NCBI GenBank assembly: GCA_018673255.1
Contig: JABHDC010000172.1
Span: 1 to 43,427, forward strand
Reading direction: 5' to 3'
DNA from: Gemmatimonadota bacterium
GTDB lineage: Bacteria > Latescibacterota > UBA2968 > UBA8231
DNA length: 43,427 nucleotides
Numbering within the stretch: position 1 is the first letter of the stretch; each line of letters opens with the position of its first letter. Positions 9,281 through 17,064 of this stretch are shown in pieces. The position numbers were made by a program, and so were the translations under genes. The notes beneath the pieces are model-generated. The model was not told the origin of the DNA, made no database searches, and was given only the letters and a program-made list of their open reading frames with translations.

Positions 9281-10294
9281 GTGCACTCCTACGTTCTGCG
9301 CCGCCTGGCACTTCTGGTGCCAACCCTGGCCGGCATCTCGGTCGCCGTCTTCCTGATGATTCACCTGGTTCCGGGTGACCCCGCCCAGGCCATGCTCGGT
9401 GAACGAGCCAACGCGGAGACACTGACCGCGTTGCGGCAGGAGATGGGCCTGGATCAGCCACTGTACATCCAATTCGGTCACTTCGTCGTCGACCTGCTCA
9501 GCGGCGACCTGGGACGTTCGTTCCGCACCCACGAGAAGGTGACGACGGAAGTCTTCCGCCGCTTCCCGGCGACCTGTGAACTGACGCTGGCAGCCATGCT
9601 CTTCGCCATCGTCGGCGGCCTCGGTCTGGGTCTGGTGGCAGCCGTGCGCCGTGGCACTACGATCGACTATCTCAGTATGGGCGTGGCGACGGCGGGCATC
9701 TCCATGCCGGTTTTCTGGCTCGCCCTCGTCCTCATTCTCCTGCTGGCCGTCAAGTTTCCCCTCTTCCCCATCTCCGGCCGTCTGTCCTCGGGGATCTTTC
9801 TCGAGTCTCGCACCGGCTTCTATATGATTGATGCTCTGCTGGCCGGCGATCTCCATGCCTTCCGGGACGCCATCAGCCACCTCGCATTACCGGCTGTAGC
9901 GCTGGGTACGATCCCGCTGGCCGTCATCGCCCGCATGACGCGATCGAGTCTGTTGGAGGTCCTCGGAGAGGATTACATCCGGACGGCTTGGGCAAAGGGC
10001 TTGCCACAACGCCTGGTCCTTCTACGCCATGCCGTCAGGAATGCGTTCATCCCGACGCTGACGGTGATCGCCCTCGAATTCGGCTACCTGTTGGGGGGGG
10101 CCATCATCACCGAAACGATCTTTGCCTGGCCGGGGATCGGCCGCTGGCTCTTCCTGGCGGTGTTGTCCCGTGACTTCCGTGCTGTGCAAGGCGGCGTGTT
10201 GCTGCTGGCGACCCTCTTCATCCTCATCAACCTGCTAGCCGACATCCTCTACGCCTGGCTCGACCCGAGGATCCGTTACGACGATCGCAGTTGA
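9281..10294 (+). CDS. ABC transporter permease, DppB/OppB-like
   Basis: Protein of 337 residues with six predicted membrane segments. The N terminus YVLRRLALLVPTL and the HLVPGDPA motif are typical of DppB/NikB permeases. The EAA-type cytoplasmic loop that contacts the ATPase is seen around EDYIRTAWAKGL. The start codon is GTG, 62 bases after the binding-protein gene. It should pair with the DppC-like permease at 12947-13792. No ATP-binding subunit is in the window. Its stop is only 11 bases from the stop of the opposing lipoprotein gene, with no hairpin between them. Confidence 0.92.
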   Translation: MHSYVLRRLALLVPTLAGISVAVFLMIHLVPGDPAQAMLGERANAETLTALRQEMGLDQPLYIQFGHFVVDLLSGDLGRSFRTHEKVTTEVFRRFPATCELTLAAMLFAIVGGLGLGLVAAVRRGTTIDYLSMGVATAGISMPVFWLALVLILLLAVKFPLFPISGRLSSGIFLESRTGFYMIDALLAGDLHAFRDAISHLALPAVALGTIPLAVIARMTRSSLLEVLGEDYIRTAWAKGLPQRLVLLRHAVRNAFIPTLTVIALEFGYLLGGAIITETIFAWPGIGRWLFLAVLSRDFRAVQGGVLLLATLFILINLLADILYAWLDPRIRYDDRS

Positions 10295-10305
10295 CGGCAT
10301 CGCCC

Positions 10306-11064
10306 CTACCGCTGCAACCCCTTGTAGAAGTCTGATGGCGACAACTGACGATCGAGTCGCCACTCGCCGAAGCGCATCTCCAGCGACTGTGGCCCACTCT
10401 CGATCCTGACACGTCGTGGCAGATACGTGTCACCTTCTCCAAGACGCGCGTAGTCCGTGAGATGCCGACGCCAGCGACGTCGGCCATGGGCATCGAGGCC
10501 CTCTTCCTGCACGATGAATCCCGAGAGCAGATCGACCCAGAGACGGCGCTCACTTCCGTCGGTCGAAGACACAACAGCGACGGCACGATCGGCGCGTGGA
10601 TAGTCGACGCGGATGGAGTCTGTGGCGGTGATGGGCCCAATCAATCCCAGCAGTGTGGTGATGGGATCCTGGTCTCCCAGATCGATATTGAGTAGGTCGA
10701 CCAACCCCTGACGCGCCCCATAGCGGGACAAGTGCCCATCTGCCAGCGCCCATAACGTGTCACCGTCGAGCACCGCTGTCAGTACATGCTGGAAGAGAGG
10801 ACCGCGGACATCGATCCGCATCAACTGCGGCGGCAGATACTGGAAAGAGGCACTGGCCGACTGTGGGCGATCCTCATGGGTCAGCGTGATCTGAGCGGGT
10901 GCGGTCAGATCCTGAATATCGGGCGTACTGAGAGACAGCTGTCGCACGATCTGAGCCACATCGGCCGTGGGCTCCCACCCCGAGCGCCGGATCGGGGCCG
11001 GAGGCGGCGCGCACGACTGGGCCAGCAGTACCAGCAGCAGACACCAGAGACCATTGCCTCTCAC
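10306..11064 (-). CDS. LolB/DUF4292-like outer-membrane lipoprotein
   Basis: Protein of 252 residues with a lipoprotein signal ending in LAQSC at about residue 18. The mature part has the character of the LolA/LolB-type half-barrel family (DUF4292): a stretch ITLTHEDRP followed by LRIDVRGP-like strands (seen as LMRIDVRGPLF), then DGDTLWAL and a later RRVRIE strand. Family members bind lipids or lipoproteins at the outer membrane, but this gene's role is unproven. Its GTG overlaps the TGA of the upstream TPR lipoprotein by four bases, so the two are translated together. It is convergent with the dppB-like gene. Confidence 0.65.
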   Translation of the reverse strand: MRGNGLWCLLLVLLAQSCAPPPAPIRRSGWEPTADVAQIVRQLSLSTPDIQDLTAPAQITLTHEDRPQSASASFQYLPPQLMRIDVRGPLFQHVLTAVLDGDTLWALADGHLSRYGARQGLVDLLNIDLGDQDPITTLLGLIGPITATDSIRVDYPRADRAVAVVSSTDGSERRLWVDLLSGFIVQEEGLDAHGRRRWRRHLTDYARLGEGDTYLPRRVRIESGPQSLEMRFGEWRLDRQLSPSDFYKGLQR

Positions 11065-12950
11065 GGCGTCTCGAGCTTGCGCTGGATATCACCGTCGTCA
11101 GGAGACCGCTCCAGCGCCCGGCGCCACAGATCCTGCGCTTCCCCGCGTTTGCCCAGGGCAGCAGCGATGTCGCCAGCATGGTCGAGGATCACCGCCTGCT
11201 CCTCATTCTCGACCTCGTCCTGCACCTGCATATGGGAGATGGCCTTGTTCAGGTATTCCTCCGCCATCGGAAACTGTCCCAGCTTGAAGTAGATCCATCC
11301 GAGACTGTCGAGGAAGGCGCTGCTGTCGGGCTCGATGGCAATCGCCCGCTCCAGCAGGGAAACCGCCTCTTTGAGCCGGATCCCCCGCTCAGCGAACATG
11401 TACCCAAGGTAGTTGAGGGCGTAGGCGTCCTCCGGCGACTGCTTGATCAAGTCCTGGAAGGTGACCACAGCCCGGTCAAAATAGTCGTCATCGCCTGCCT
11501 GTCGTGCGGCTCGCTCCAAGGTCGTGCCCAGATAGAAGAGCACGGAAGTCGAGGTCGGCTCCAGACCACGGGCAATCTCAAGACGCGCGATTGCCTCCTC
11601 GTGACGGCCGATCCGATCCAGCGCCACACCCAGATGCAGGTGAGCGTCCACATGCATGGAATCGGTGTCGACAGCCCGACGATAGCGCTCAGCCGCTTCA
11701 TGCCAGCGCTCCTGTCGACTCAGTGCAATCCCCCACCGGATATAGAGCTCGGGAGAATCAGGTTGCGCGACAATCCCGTGACGATATGCATCGATCGCCT
11801 CAGGCCAGCGCCCGGCGGATTCGTGGTGGATGCCCCAGTAGTAGAAGAGATCGACGGCGTCCACACCGCGCTCGACCAGTTCCTCGTAGACCTTCGTCGC
11901 TTCTTCATCCTGGCCATCACGCTCAAGAGTGGTAGCCAGTGCCAAACCGATGTCGAGGCTGTCGGGCATGGCCTCTGAGGCTTCTTCAAGGATGCTCAGA
12001 GCCCTGGGCGTGTCCTTCACCTGCAGATAGTGGGTCACTGCGTCGAGCCAGCCCTCAACCGTCTGAGGCTGCCGTCCCACGATCTTCTCGAAGACAACTG
12101 TCGCCATGTCGTAACGCCTGTCCTTGGAGAAGGATGCGCCCAGGCGATACAGGTACGCCGGATCTTCGGTTTCCAGGATCGGCTCGAGTTGCTCCGGTGT
12201 TTCGATGAGTCGGGCAAGCTCGTAAATGAGCAGCGAACTGTCCGGCACCAGGCGAGCGCCCTTGCGATACACCTGCCTGGCCGTGTCCTGATTCCCTTGG
12301 GCGTTGAGCGCTTCGCCCAGCCCGAGCCAGGCATCTTCCACGGTAGGATCTTCGGCCAGAACACGATGGAACACCTCGATCGCCCTGGCCCTTCGGCCAG
12401 ACCGGGAGATGACGTAGCCAATGTTGACCTGCACATCGACCGGCGTCTGGGGCCTGTTCAGCAGACGATCGAAGAGACCATTGATCTTGTCCTGCTTGCC
12501 CAGCGACAGGTAGAGTCGCGACAGATGGGAATAGAGTTGCCAGTTGTTGGGATCAGCCTCGATGAGCGCCTCGACGTGGCGCGCAGATGCCTCGGCATCA
12601 CCGAGGCCGTCGTACCAGCGAACCAGCTGGAATCGCAGGCTCCCCTGGTCCGGATCCAGATCCAGAGAGCGCTCGGCATAGGTGCTGGCCATTCGCGCAT
12701 CGCCGATCTCGTGATAGCTGCGCGCCAGTTGCGCATACACGGTCGGCGAACCTGGATCCAGATCAGCAGCCGATCGCAGGGCGACAATGGCCCCGAGATA
12801 GTTGCCCTGCGCTTCGAAGACCTTGGCCTGGATGAAATACTGTGTCGCCTGTCGACGCGCCTGTTCATCGATCGATGCCGACGTCGACACCAGCCGAGGT
12901 GCGCAGCCGACCACAAACAGCAACAGAATCAGCAGCCCTGAACGGATCAT
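11061..12950 (-). CDS. Large TPR-repeat lipoprotein
   Basis: Protein of 629 residues. A type II signal ends in FVVGC at residue 16, so it is lipid-anchored. The rest is a near-continuous array of tetratricopeptide repeats, with typical blocks such as GNYLGAIVALRSA, YAQLARSYHEIGD, AWLGLGEALNAQGN, YYWGIHHESAGRWPEAIDA and LNYLGYMFAERG. Such proteins serve as scaffolds in envelope assembly or secretion. Its ATG overlaps the end of the dppC-like gene by four bases, and its stop overlaps the LolB-like gene by four bases. Pairing of a TPR lipoprotein with a LolB/DUF4292-like lipoprotein points to outer-membrane assembly or lipid handling, as inference. Confidence 0.88.
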   Translation of the reverse strand: MIRSGLLILLLFVVGCAPRLVSTSASIDEQARRQATQYFIQAKVFEAQGNYLGAIVALRSAADLDPGSPTVYAQLARSYHEIGDARMASTYAERSLDLDPDQGSLRFQLVRWYDGLGDAEASARHVEALIEADPNNWQLYSHLSRLYLSLGKQDKINGLFDRLLNRPQTPVDVQVNIGYVISRSGRRARAIEVFHRVLAEDPTVEDAWLGLGEALNAQGNQDTARQVYRKGARLVPDSSLLIYELARLIETPEQLEPILETEDPAYLYRLGASFSKDRRYDMATVVFEKIVGRQPQTVEGWLDAVTHYLQVKDTPRALSILEEASEAMPDSLDIGLALATTLERDGQDEEATKVYEELVERGVDAVDLFYYWGIHHESAGRWPEAIDAYRHGIVAQPDSPELYIRWGIALSRQERWHEAAERYRRAVDTDSMHVDAHLHLGVALDRIGRHEEAIARLEIARGLEPTSTSVLFYLGTTLERAARQAGDDDYFDRAVVTFQDLIKQSPEDAYALNYLGYMFAERGIRLKEAVSLLERAIAIEPDSSAFLDSLGWIYFKLGQFPMAEEYLNKAISHMQVQDEVENEEQAVILDHAGDIAAALGKRGEAQDLWRRALERSPDDGDIQRKLETP

Positions 12951-13792
12951 GCAGCCACCGTGACCCGTCGGGGGTCCAGCGCGTCTCGCAGGCCATCGCC
13001 TAACAGATTCAGACCAAGAGCGACGATGAAAATGGCCAGGCCGGGGAATGTCATCACCCAGGGCGCCTTGAGCAGCAATTCACGCCCGCTGTTGAGCATG
13101 GCACCCCACTCCGGCGTCGGTGGCTGCGCACCGAGCCCCAGGAAACTCAGCCCGGCCGCATCGAGAATGGCGACCGCCAGACACAACGACGTGTGCACGA
13201 TCAGTGGCGCCAGGCAGTTGGGCAGAACACTGAACAGAACGATCCGGAATCCCGATGCCCCCAGCGCTCTGGCCGCCTCGACATAGGCCATCTCGCGAAC
13301 CGTGAGGACCTGGCCCCGCACCAGGCGGGCGAATTGCGGGATCAATACGATACTCACGGCAATCATCACATTGTCGATCCCCGGCCCGATGACGGAGACG
13401 ATGGCAATGGCCAGCAGAATACTGGGGAAGGCGAGCATGATGTCCATGAGGCGCATGATGACCGTGTCGGTCGCACCGCCGCGATAGCCGGAGATCAGCC
13501 CCAGCGCCGTGCCGCAGGTGAGGGCAATGCTGATACACAACAGACCGATGCGCAGCGAAATCCGTGATCCGTAGATCACTCGGCTGAGGATGTCGCGACC
13601 GAAGTCGTCGGTCCCCATGGGATGCTCCCAGGATGGGGGCGTCAGACGATGGTAGAGGTCCTGGGCGATCGGGTCGTGAGGCGCGATCCAGGGAGCCAGG
13701 GCGGCTACAACGACAAGACCGAGAACAACACCTGCACCGGCCAGCGGGATGGGACGATGCCGCAGATAGGCCCACGTCGTGGTCAGCAGCAC
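12947..13792 (-). CDS. ABC transporter permease, DppC/OppC-like
   Basis: Protein of 281 residues with six predicted membrane segments. PPSWEHPMGTDDFGRD is the hallmark of DppC/NikC permeases, and the EAA loop is at about AYVEAARALGASG. It is the natural partner of the DppB-like permease at 9281-10294 yet is encoded on the opposite strand, with two lipoprotein genes in between. The start is GTG, six bases after the stop of the CNB-response regulator gene. The TPR gene overlaps its end by four bases. A missing ATPase must be elsewhere in the genome. Confidence 0.92.
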   Translation of the reverse strand: MLLTTTWAYLRHRPIPLAGAGVVLGLVVVAALAPWIAPHDPIAQDLYHRLTPPSWEHPMGTDDFGRDILSRVIYGSRISLRIGLLCISIALTCGTALGLISGYRGGATDTVIMRLMDIMLAFPSILLAIAIVSVIGPGIDNVMIAVSIVLIPQFARLVRGQVLTVREMAYVEAARALGASGFRIVLFSVLPNCLAPLIVHTSLCLAVAILDAAGLSFLGLGAQPPTPEWGAMLNSGRELLLKAPWVMTFPGLAIFIVALGLNLLGDGLRDALDPRRVTVAA

Positions 13793-13798
13793 GAGAGG

Positions 13799-14785
13799 TC
13801 AGTCTGACGCGTCTTTGCCATCGGCGCGACCAAGCGTCGCCTCGACGATCTGCTGCATGGGTTCCAGCGCCAGCGGCTTTTCGATGAAACCATCAAAGCT
13901 GTGAGATGCCGCTTCGGTGGCATCCATGTAACCGGAGGTCGCCAGCACTGGCAGATTCGGATACTGCGCCCGCAGGGCCTCCAGCAGCTGGATCCCATCC
14001 ATCTCCGGCATACGAATATCGGTAATGATGAGGTCCAGTTTCTCCTCGCCAATGATCTCCAACGCCTGCATGCCGTCGCCAGCTTCGAGCACTTCGAAAC
14101 GGGGCAACCCGTCTCGCACCAGAGCACGGAACTCGACTTCGTCATCGACGATGAGCACCCTGGGGATCAGATCCTTCACCTGTTCATCGATGTGCAACTC
14201 GAGTTCGTCGCGCTCCCGGCCGCTGGCCTCGGCCGCGAGATCCAGCGCGATACCCGCACGACTCTCCTGCTCCGTCAGGCGACGCTCCAATACGGCAATC
14301 TGTCCCTCGTAACGACTCTTCTCCTGCTGGTAATCGCGGAGTCGCACATTGTCGTTGGTCAGTTTCCCCGACAGGACATCGATGATGGCTCGATACACCT
14401 TCGAACGGATGTCGTCATCATCTCTCAGAACCGCGTCGAACTGCATCTTCTGGATGACAAACATGGCGCTGGGTTTGGTCACCTCCACGGTGGCAACGCG
14501 CGGCTGCCCCGTCATCACCCCCATCTCCCCTACCATGGTGACGGGAAGGACCGTGGCCACCTTCAGTCCTTCATGGGTGATGATACCCACCTCACCAGAA
14601 AGCAGGACGAACATCTCGTCCGGTGCCGTTCCACTCTCGCAAACCGTGTCACCCGGCGCGTACGATTTGTGTGCGCACAAGGCGAGGATCTTGCGCACCT
14701 GAGATAGAGCCAGACCGTTGAAGATTGGGATCTTCTTCAGCACCTGGATCAGGAGCTTCTCTTTTTTCGGATCCGTTTTTGCCAT
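13799..14785 (-). CDS. Cyclic nucleotide-binding domain protein with C-terminal response-regulator receiver
   Basis: Protein of 328 residues. Residues about 20-135 form a cNMP-binding fold (IFNGLALSQVRKIL, then YAPGDTVCESG and FVLLSGEVGII; GEMGVMTGQPRVATV matches the phosphate-binding cassette). A coiled-coil linker at about 140-200 leads to a receiver domain at about 205-325: VLIVDDE, the phospho-acceptor Asp in LIITDIRMPEMDG, a Ser/Thr in LATSGY and Lys in FIEKPL. No DNA-binding or enzymatic output is present, so it probably signals by protein contact. I chose MAKTDPKK at 14785; an upstream start adds 30 poor residues. A dppC-like gene starts six bases later. Confidence 0.88.
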   Translation of the reverse strand: MAKTDPKKEKLLIQVLKKIPIFNGLALSQVRKILALCAHKSYAPGDTVCESGTAPDEMFVLLSGEVGIITHEGLKVATVLPVTMVGEMGVMTGQPRVATVEVTKPSAMFVIQKMQFDAVLRDDDDIRSKVYRAIIDVLSGKLTNDNVRLRDYQQEKSRYEGQIAVLERRLTEQESRAGIALDLAAEASGRERDELELHIDEQVKDLIPRVLIVDDEVEFRALVRDGLPRFEVLEAGDGMQALEIIGEEKLDLIITDIRMPEMDGIQLLEALRAQYPNLPVLATSGYMDATEAASHSFDGFIEKPLALEPMQQIVEATLGRADGKDASD

Positions 14786-14831
14786 GGTCTCAGGCTTTGG
14801 CGGAGAAAGAACCGTCGGTGAGCATCCAGCT

Positions 14832-14859
14832 AATATAGGGGTCGGGGGCGACCCGTCGA
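14832..14859 (-). promoter_or_regulatory. Candidate promoter for the CNB-receiver operon
   Basis: On the minus strand TCGACG (14859-14854), a 16-base spacer and TATATT (14837-14832) precede the ATG at 14785 by about 45 bases. The -10 is good and the -35 is moderate. It would drive the CNB-receiver, dppC-like, TPR and LolB-like genes. Confidence 0.4.
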
Positions 14860-14895
14860 CGACGAACCCCATCAACTAGGGAGACAGGGATCCGG

Positions 14896-17064
14896 CTATC
14901 CCCGGATGGGCGACAGGACCAGCGCGGCCAGAGGAGGCAGATCCATCACCGCCGACCATCGCCGACCGTGCCACGCCTCGTCAGTCGCGGTCACGACACC
15001 GGTATTGCCGACCCCACTTCCTGCGTAGTCAGTGGCATCGGTGTTGATCTCTTCGCGCCACGTGCCGGGGCGCGGCAGGCCGACGCGGTAACCGGAACGG
15101 GCGACAGGCGTGAAGTTGCAGATGAAGATGAGCACCTCATCATTGTGACGACGCTCAAAGGCCAGCACACTCGCTTCGACATCCTGATGGTCAATCCAAG
15201 CAAATCCACTCGGTTCGTGTTCACTTGCATGCAGAGCCGGCTGCGTGCGGTAGAGCGAATTCAGGTCGCGCAGAAGACTCTGCACGCCGCGATGCGGTGC
15301 GTGCTCCAGGATCTGCCACTCGAGACTGGTTGCATAGTTCCACTCGGTCCGCTGAGCGATCTCGGCACCCATGAAGAGTAGCTTCTTCCCAGGGAAACCA
15401 TACATGTACGCATACAGCAGTCGAAGATTCGCAAACTGCTGCCAATCGTCACCAGGCATCTTACCCAACAACGAACCTTTGCCGTGCACGACCTCATCGT
15501 GGCTCAGGGGCAGAACGAAGTTCTCGTGATAGGCGTAGAGCATGCCGAATGTCATGTCGCCATGGTGGTACTTGCGATGCACAGGTTCCCTGGCCATGAA
15601 GTCGAGGACGTCATTCATCCACCCCATGTTCCACTTGAAGCCAAATCCAAGGCCCCCGGAATACGTCGGACGAGATACAGCGGGCCACGCAGTAGACTCT
15701 TCGGCCAGTGTCATCACGCCGGGAAAGTGACCGTAGACCAGGGTATTCATCTCTTTCAGAAATTCGATCGCCTCGAGATTCTCGCGCCCACCGAGTCGGT
15801 TGGGAATCCACTCGCCCTGCTCACGCGAGTAGTCGAGATAGAGCATGGAGGCCACTGCATCCACGCGCAGACCGTCAATATGGAAATGCTCGATCCAGTA
15901 GAGAGCATTCGACAGCAGGAAGCTCTTCACTTCATTGCGGCCGAAGTTGAAGATGAGCGTACCCCAGTCGGGGTGTGCCCCCTGTCGCGGATCTTCGTGC
16001 TCGTAGAGCGCGGTGCCGTCAAAACGAGCCAGACCGTGGGCATCGGATGGGAAGTGGCCGGGCACCCAGTCGATGATGACGCCAATGCCGCTGGCGTGCA
16101 TCGTGTCGACGAAATAGGCGAAGTCCTCAGCTGTTCCAAAGCGTGCTGCAGGGGCGAAGTAGCCGGTGATCTGATAACCCCACGAACCATCAAAGGGGTG
16201 TTGGGCGATCGGCATCAGCTCGACGTGAGTGAATCCGAGATCGTGGATGTATTCGCTCAGTTCATGTGCCAGTTGGCGCCACCCGAGAGCAACCCCATTT
16301 TCGCGCCGCCACGAACCCACATGGAGTTCATAGATCGAGACCGGCTCCTTCAGCCACTGCTTCTGCTCACGCTGGCTGATCCAGTCCGCATCCGACCACA
16401 TCAGTGCATCCGGCTGGGCCACAATCGAGGCCGTCCGTGGCGGGATCTCGCTGGCCTGAGCACAGGGATCGGCTTTCTCCAACAACTCACCATCACCGGT
16501 GCAGATCTCGTATTTGTAGACCGTGCCGGGCGTCAGATCCGGCAGGAAGATCTCCCACAGTCCGCTGACACCGAGGCTACGCATCTGGTGGCGCCGCCCA
16601 TCCCAAGCATTAAAATCGCCCACGACGCTGACGCGACACGCGCCTGGGGCCCAGACACTGAAGTGCACACCGCGCACGCCGCCGGCATCACGCACATGAG
16701 CACCCATGACATCGTGTATGCGGTGATGCGCACCCTCGTTGAACAGGTGCTGATCGTAATCAGTAACCATGGGCCAGAAGGAGTAGGGGTCGCGACAACG
16801 CCGCTGCTGGCCTTCGGCATCCGTGATCAGCAATTCGTAGGCGAACAGCTCGGTCGAGTCCAGCCAGACTTCGAAGACACCTGCTGCATCAATCTGCTCG
16901 CAAGCGGCACCCGGTCCACTCGAGTCGAGTTCGATGATGGCCACCGAGGCCGCCGTCGGATCCATGACACGCACGACAATCCCCTGCTTCCCCTTGTGCA
17001 TTCCCAGGTAGGAGAAGGGATCGGCATGTGTGGCTTGAATCAGGCGCTCCAGATCGCTCGTCAT
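14896..17064 (-). CDS. glgB: 1,4-alpha-glucan branching enzyme
   Basis: GH13 branching enzyme of 722 residues, close to the E. coli enzyme. It cuts alpha-1,4 chains and rejoins them by alpha-1,6 links in glycogen. An N-terminal N1 region (residues about 1-100) precedes a CBM48 module (HFSVWAPGACRVSVVGDFNA) and the catalytic barrel. Active-site motifs are intact: DWVPGHFP, the nucleophile Asp in GLRVDAVASM, the acid/base Glu in LAEESTAWP and the transition-state Asp in LPLSHDEVVHG. The ATG at 17064 overlaps the TGA of the metal permease gene by four bases, an unexpected partner. No other glycogen gene is in the window. Confidence 0.96.
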   Translation of the reverse strand: MTSDLERLIQATHADPFSYLGMHKGKQGIVVRVMDPTAASVAIIELDSSGPGAACEQIDAAGVFEVWLDSTELFAYELLITDAEGQQRRCRDPYSFWPMVTDYDQHLFNEGAHHRIHDVMGAHVRDAGGVRGVHFSVWAPGACRVSVVGDFNAWDGRRHQMRSLGVSGLWEIFLPDLTPGTVYKYEICTGDGELLEKADPCAQASEIPPRTASIVAQPDALMWSDADWISQREQKQWLKEPVSIYELHVGSWRRENGVALGWRQLAHELSEYIHDLGFTHVELMPIAQHPFDGSWGYQITGYFAPAARFGTAEDFAYFVDTMHASGIGVIIDWVPGHFPSDAHGLARFDGTALYEHEDPRQGAHPDWGTLIFNFGRNEVKSFLLSNALYWIEHFHIDGLRVDAVASMLYLDYSREQGEWIPNRLGGRENLEAIEFLKEMNTLVYGHFPGVMTLAEESTAWPAVSRPTYSGGLGFGFKWNMGWMNDVLDFMAREPVHRKYHHGDMTFGMLYAYHENFVLPLSHDEVVHGKGSLLGKMPGDDWQQFANLRLLYAYMYGFPGKKLLFMGAEIAQRTEWNYATSLEWQILEHAPHRGVQSLLRDLNSLYRTQPALHASEHEPSGFAWIDHQDVEASVLAFERRHNDEVLIFICNFTPVARSGYRVGLPRPGTWREEINTDATDYAGSGVGNTGVVTATDEAWHGRRWSAVMDLPPLAALVLSPIRG

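Noticed and set aside
10294..10306. Terminator between the facing dppB-like and LolB-like genes
   Set aside because: Only 11 bases separate the stops and no hairpin is possible there.
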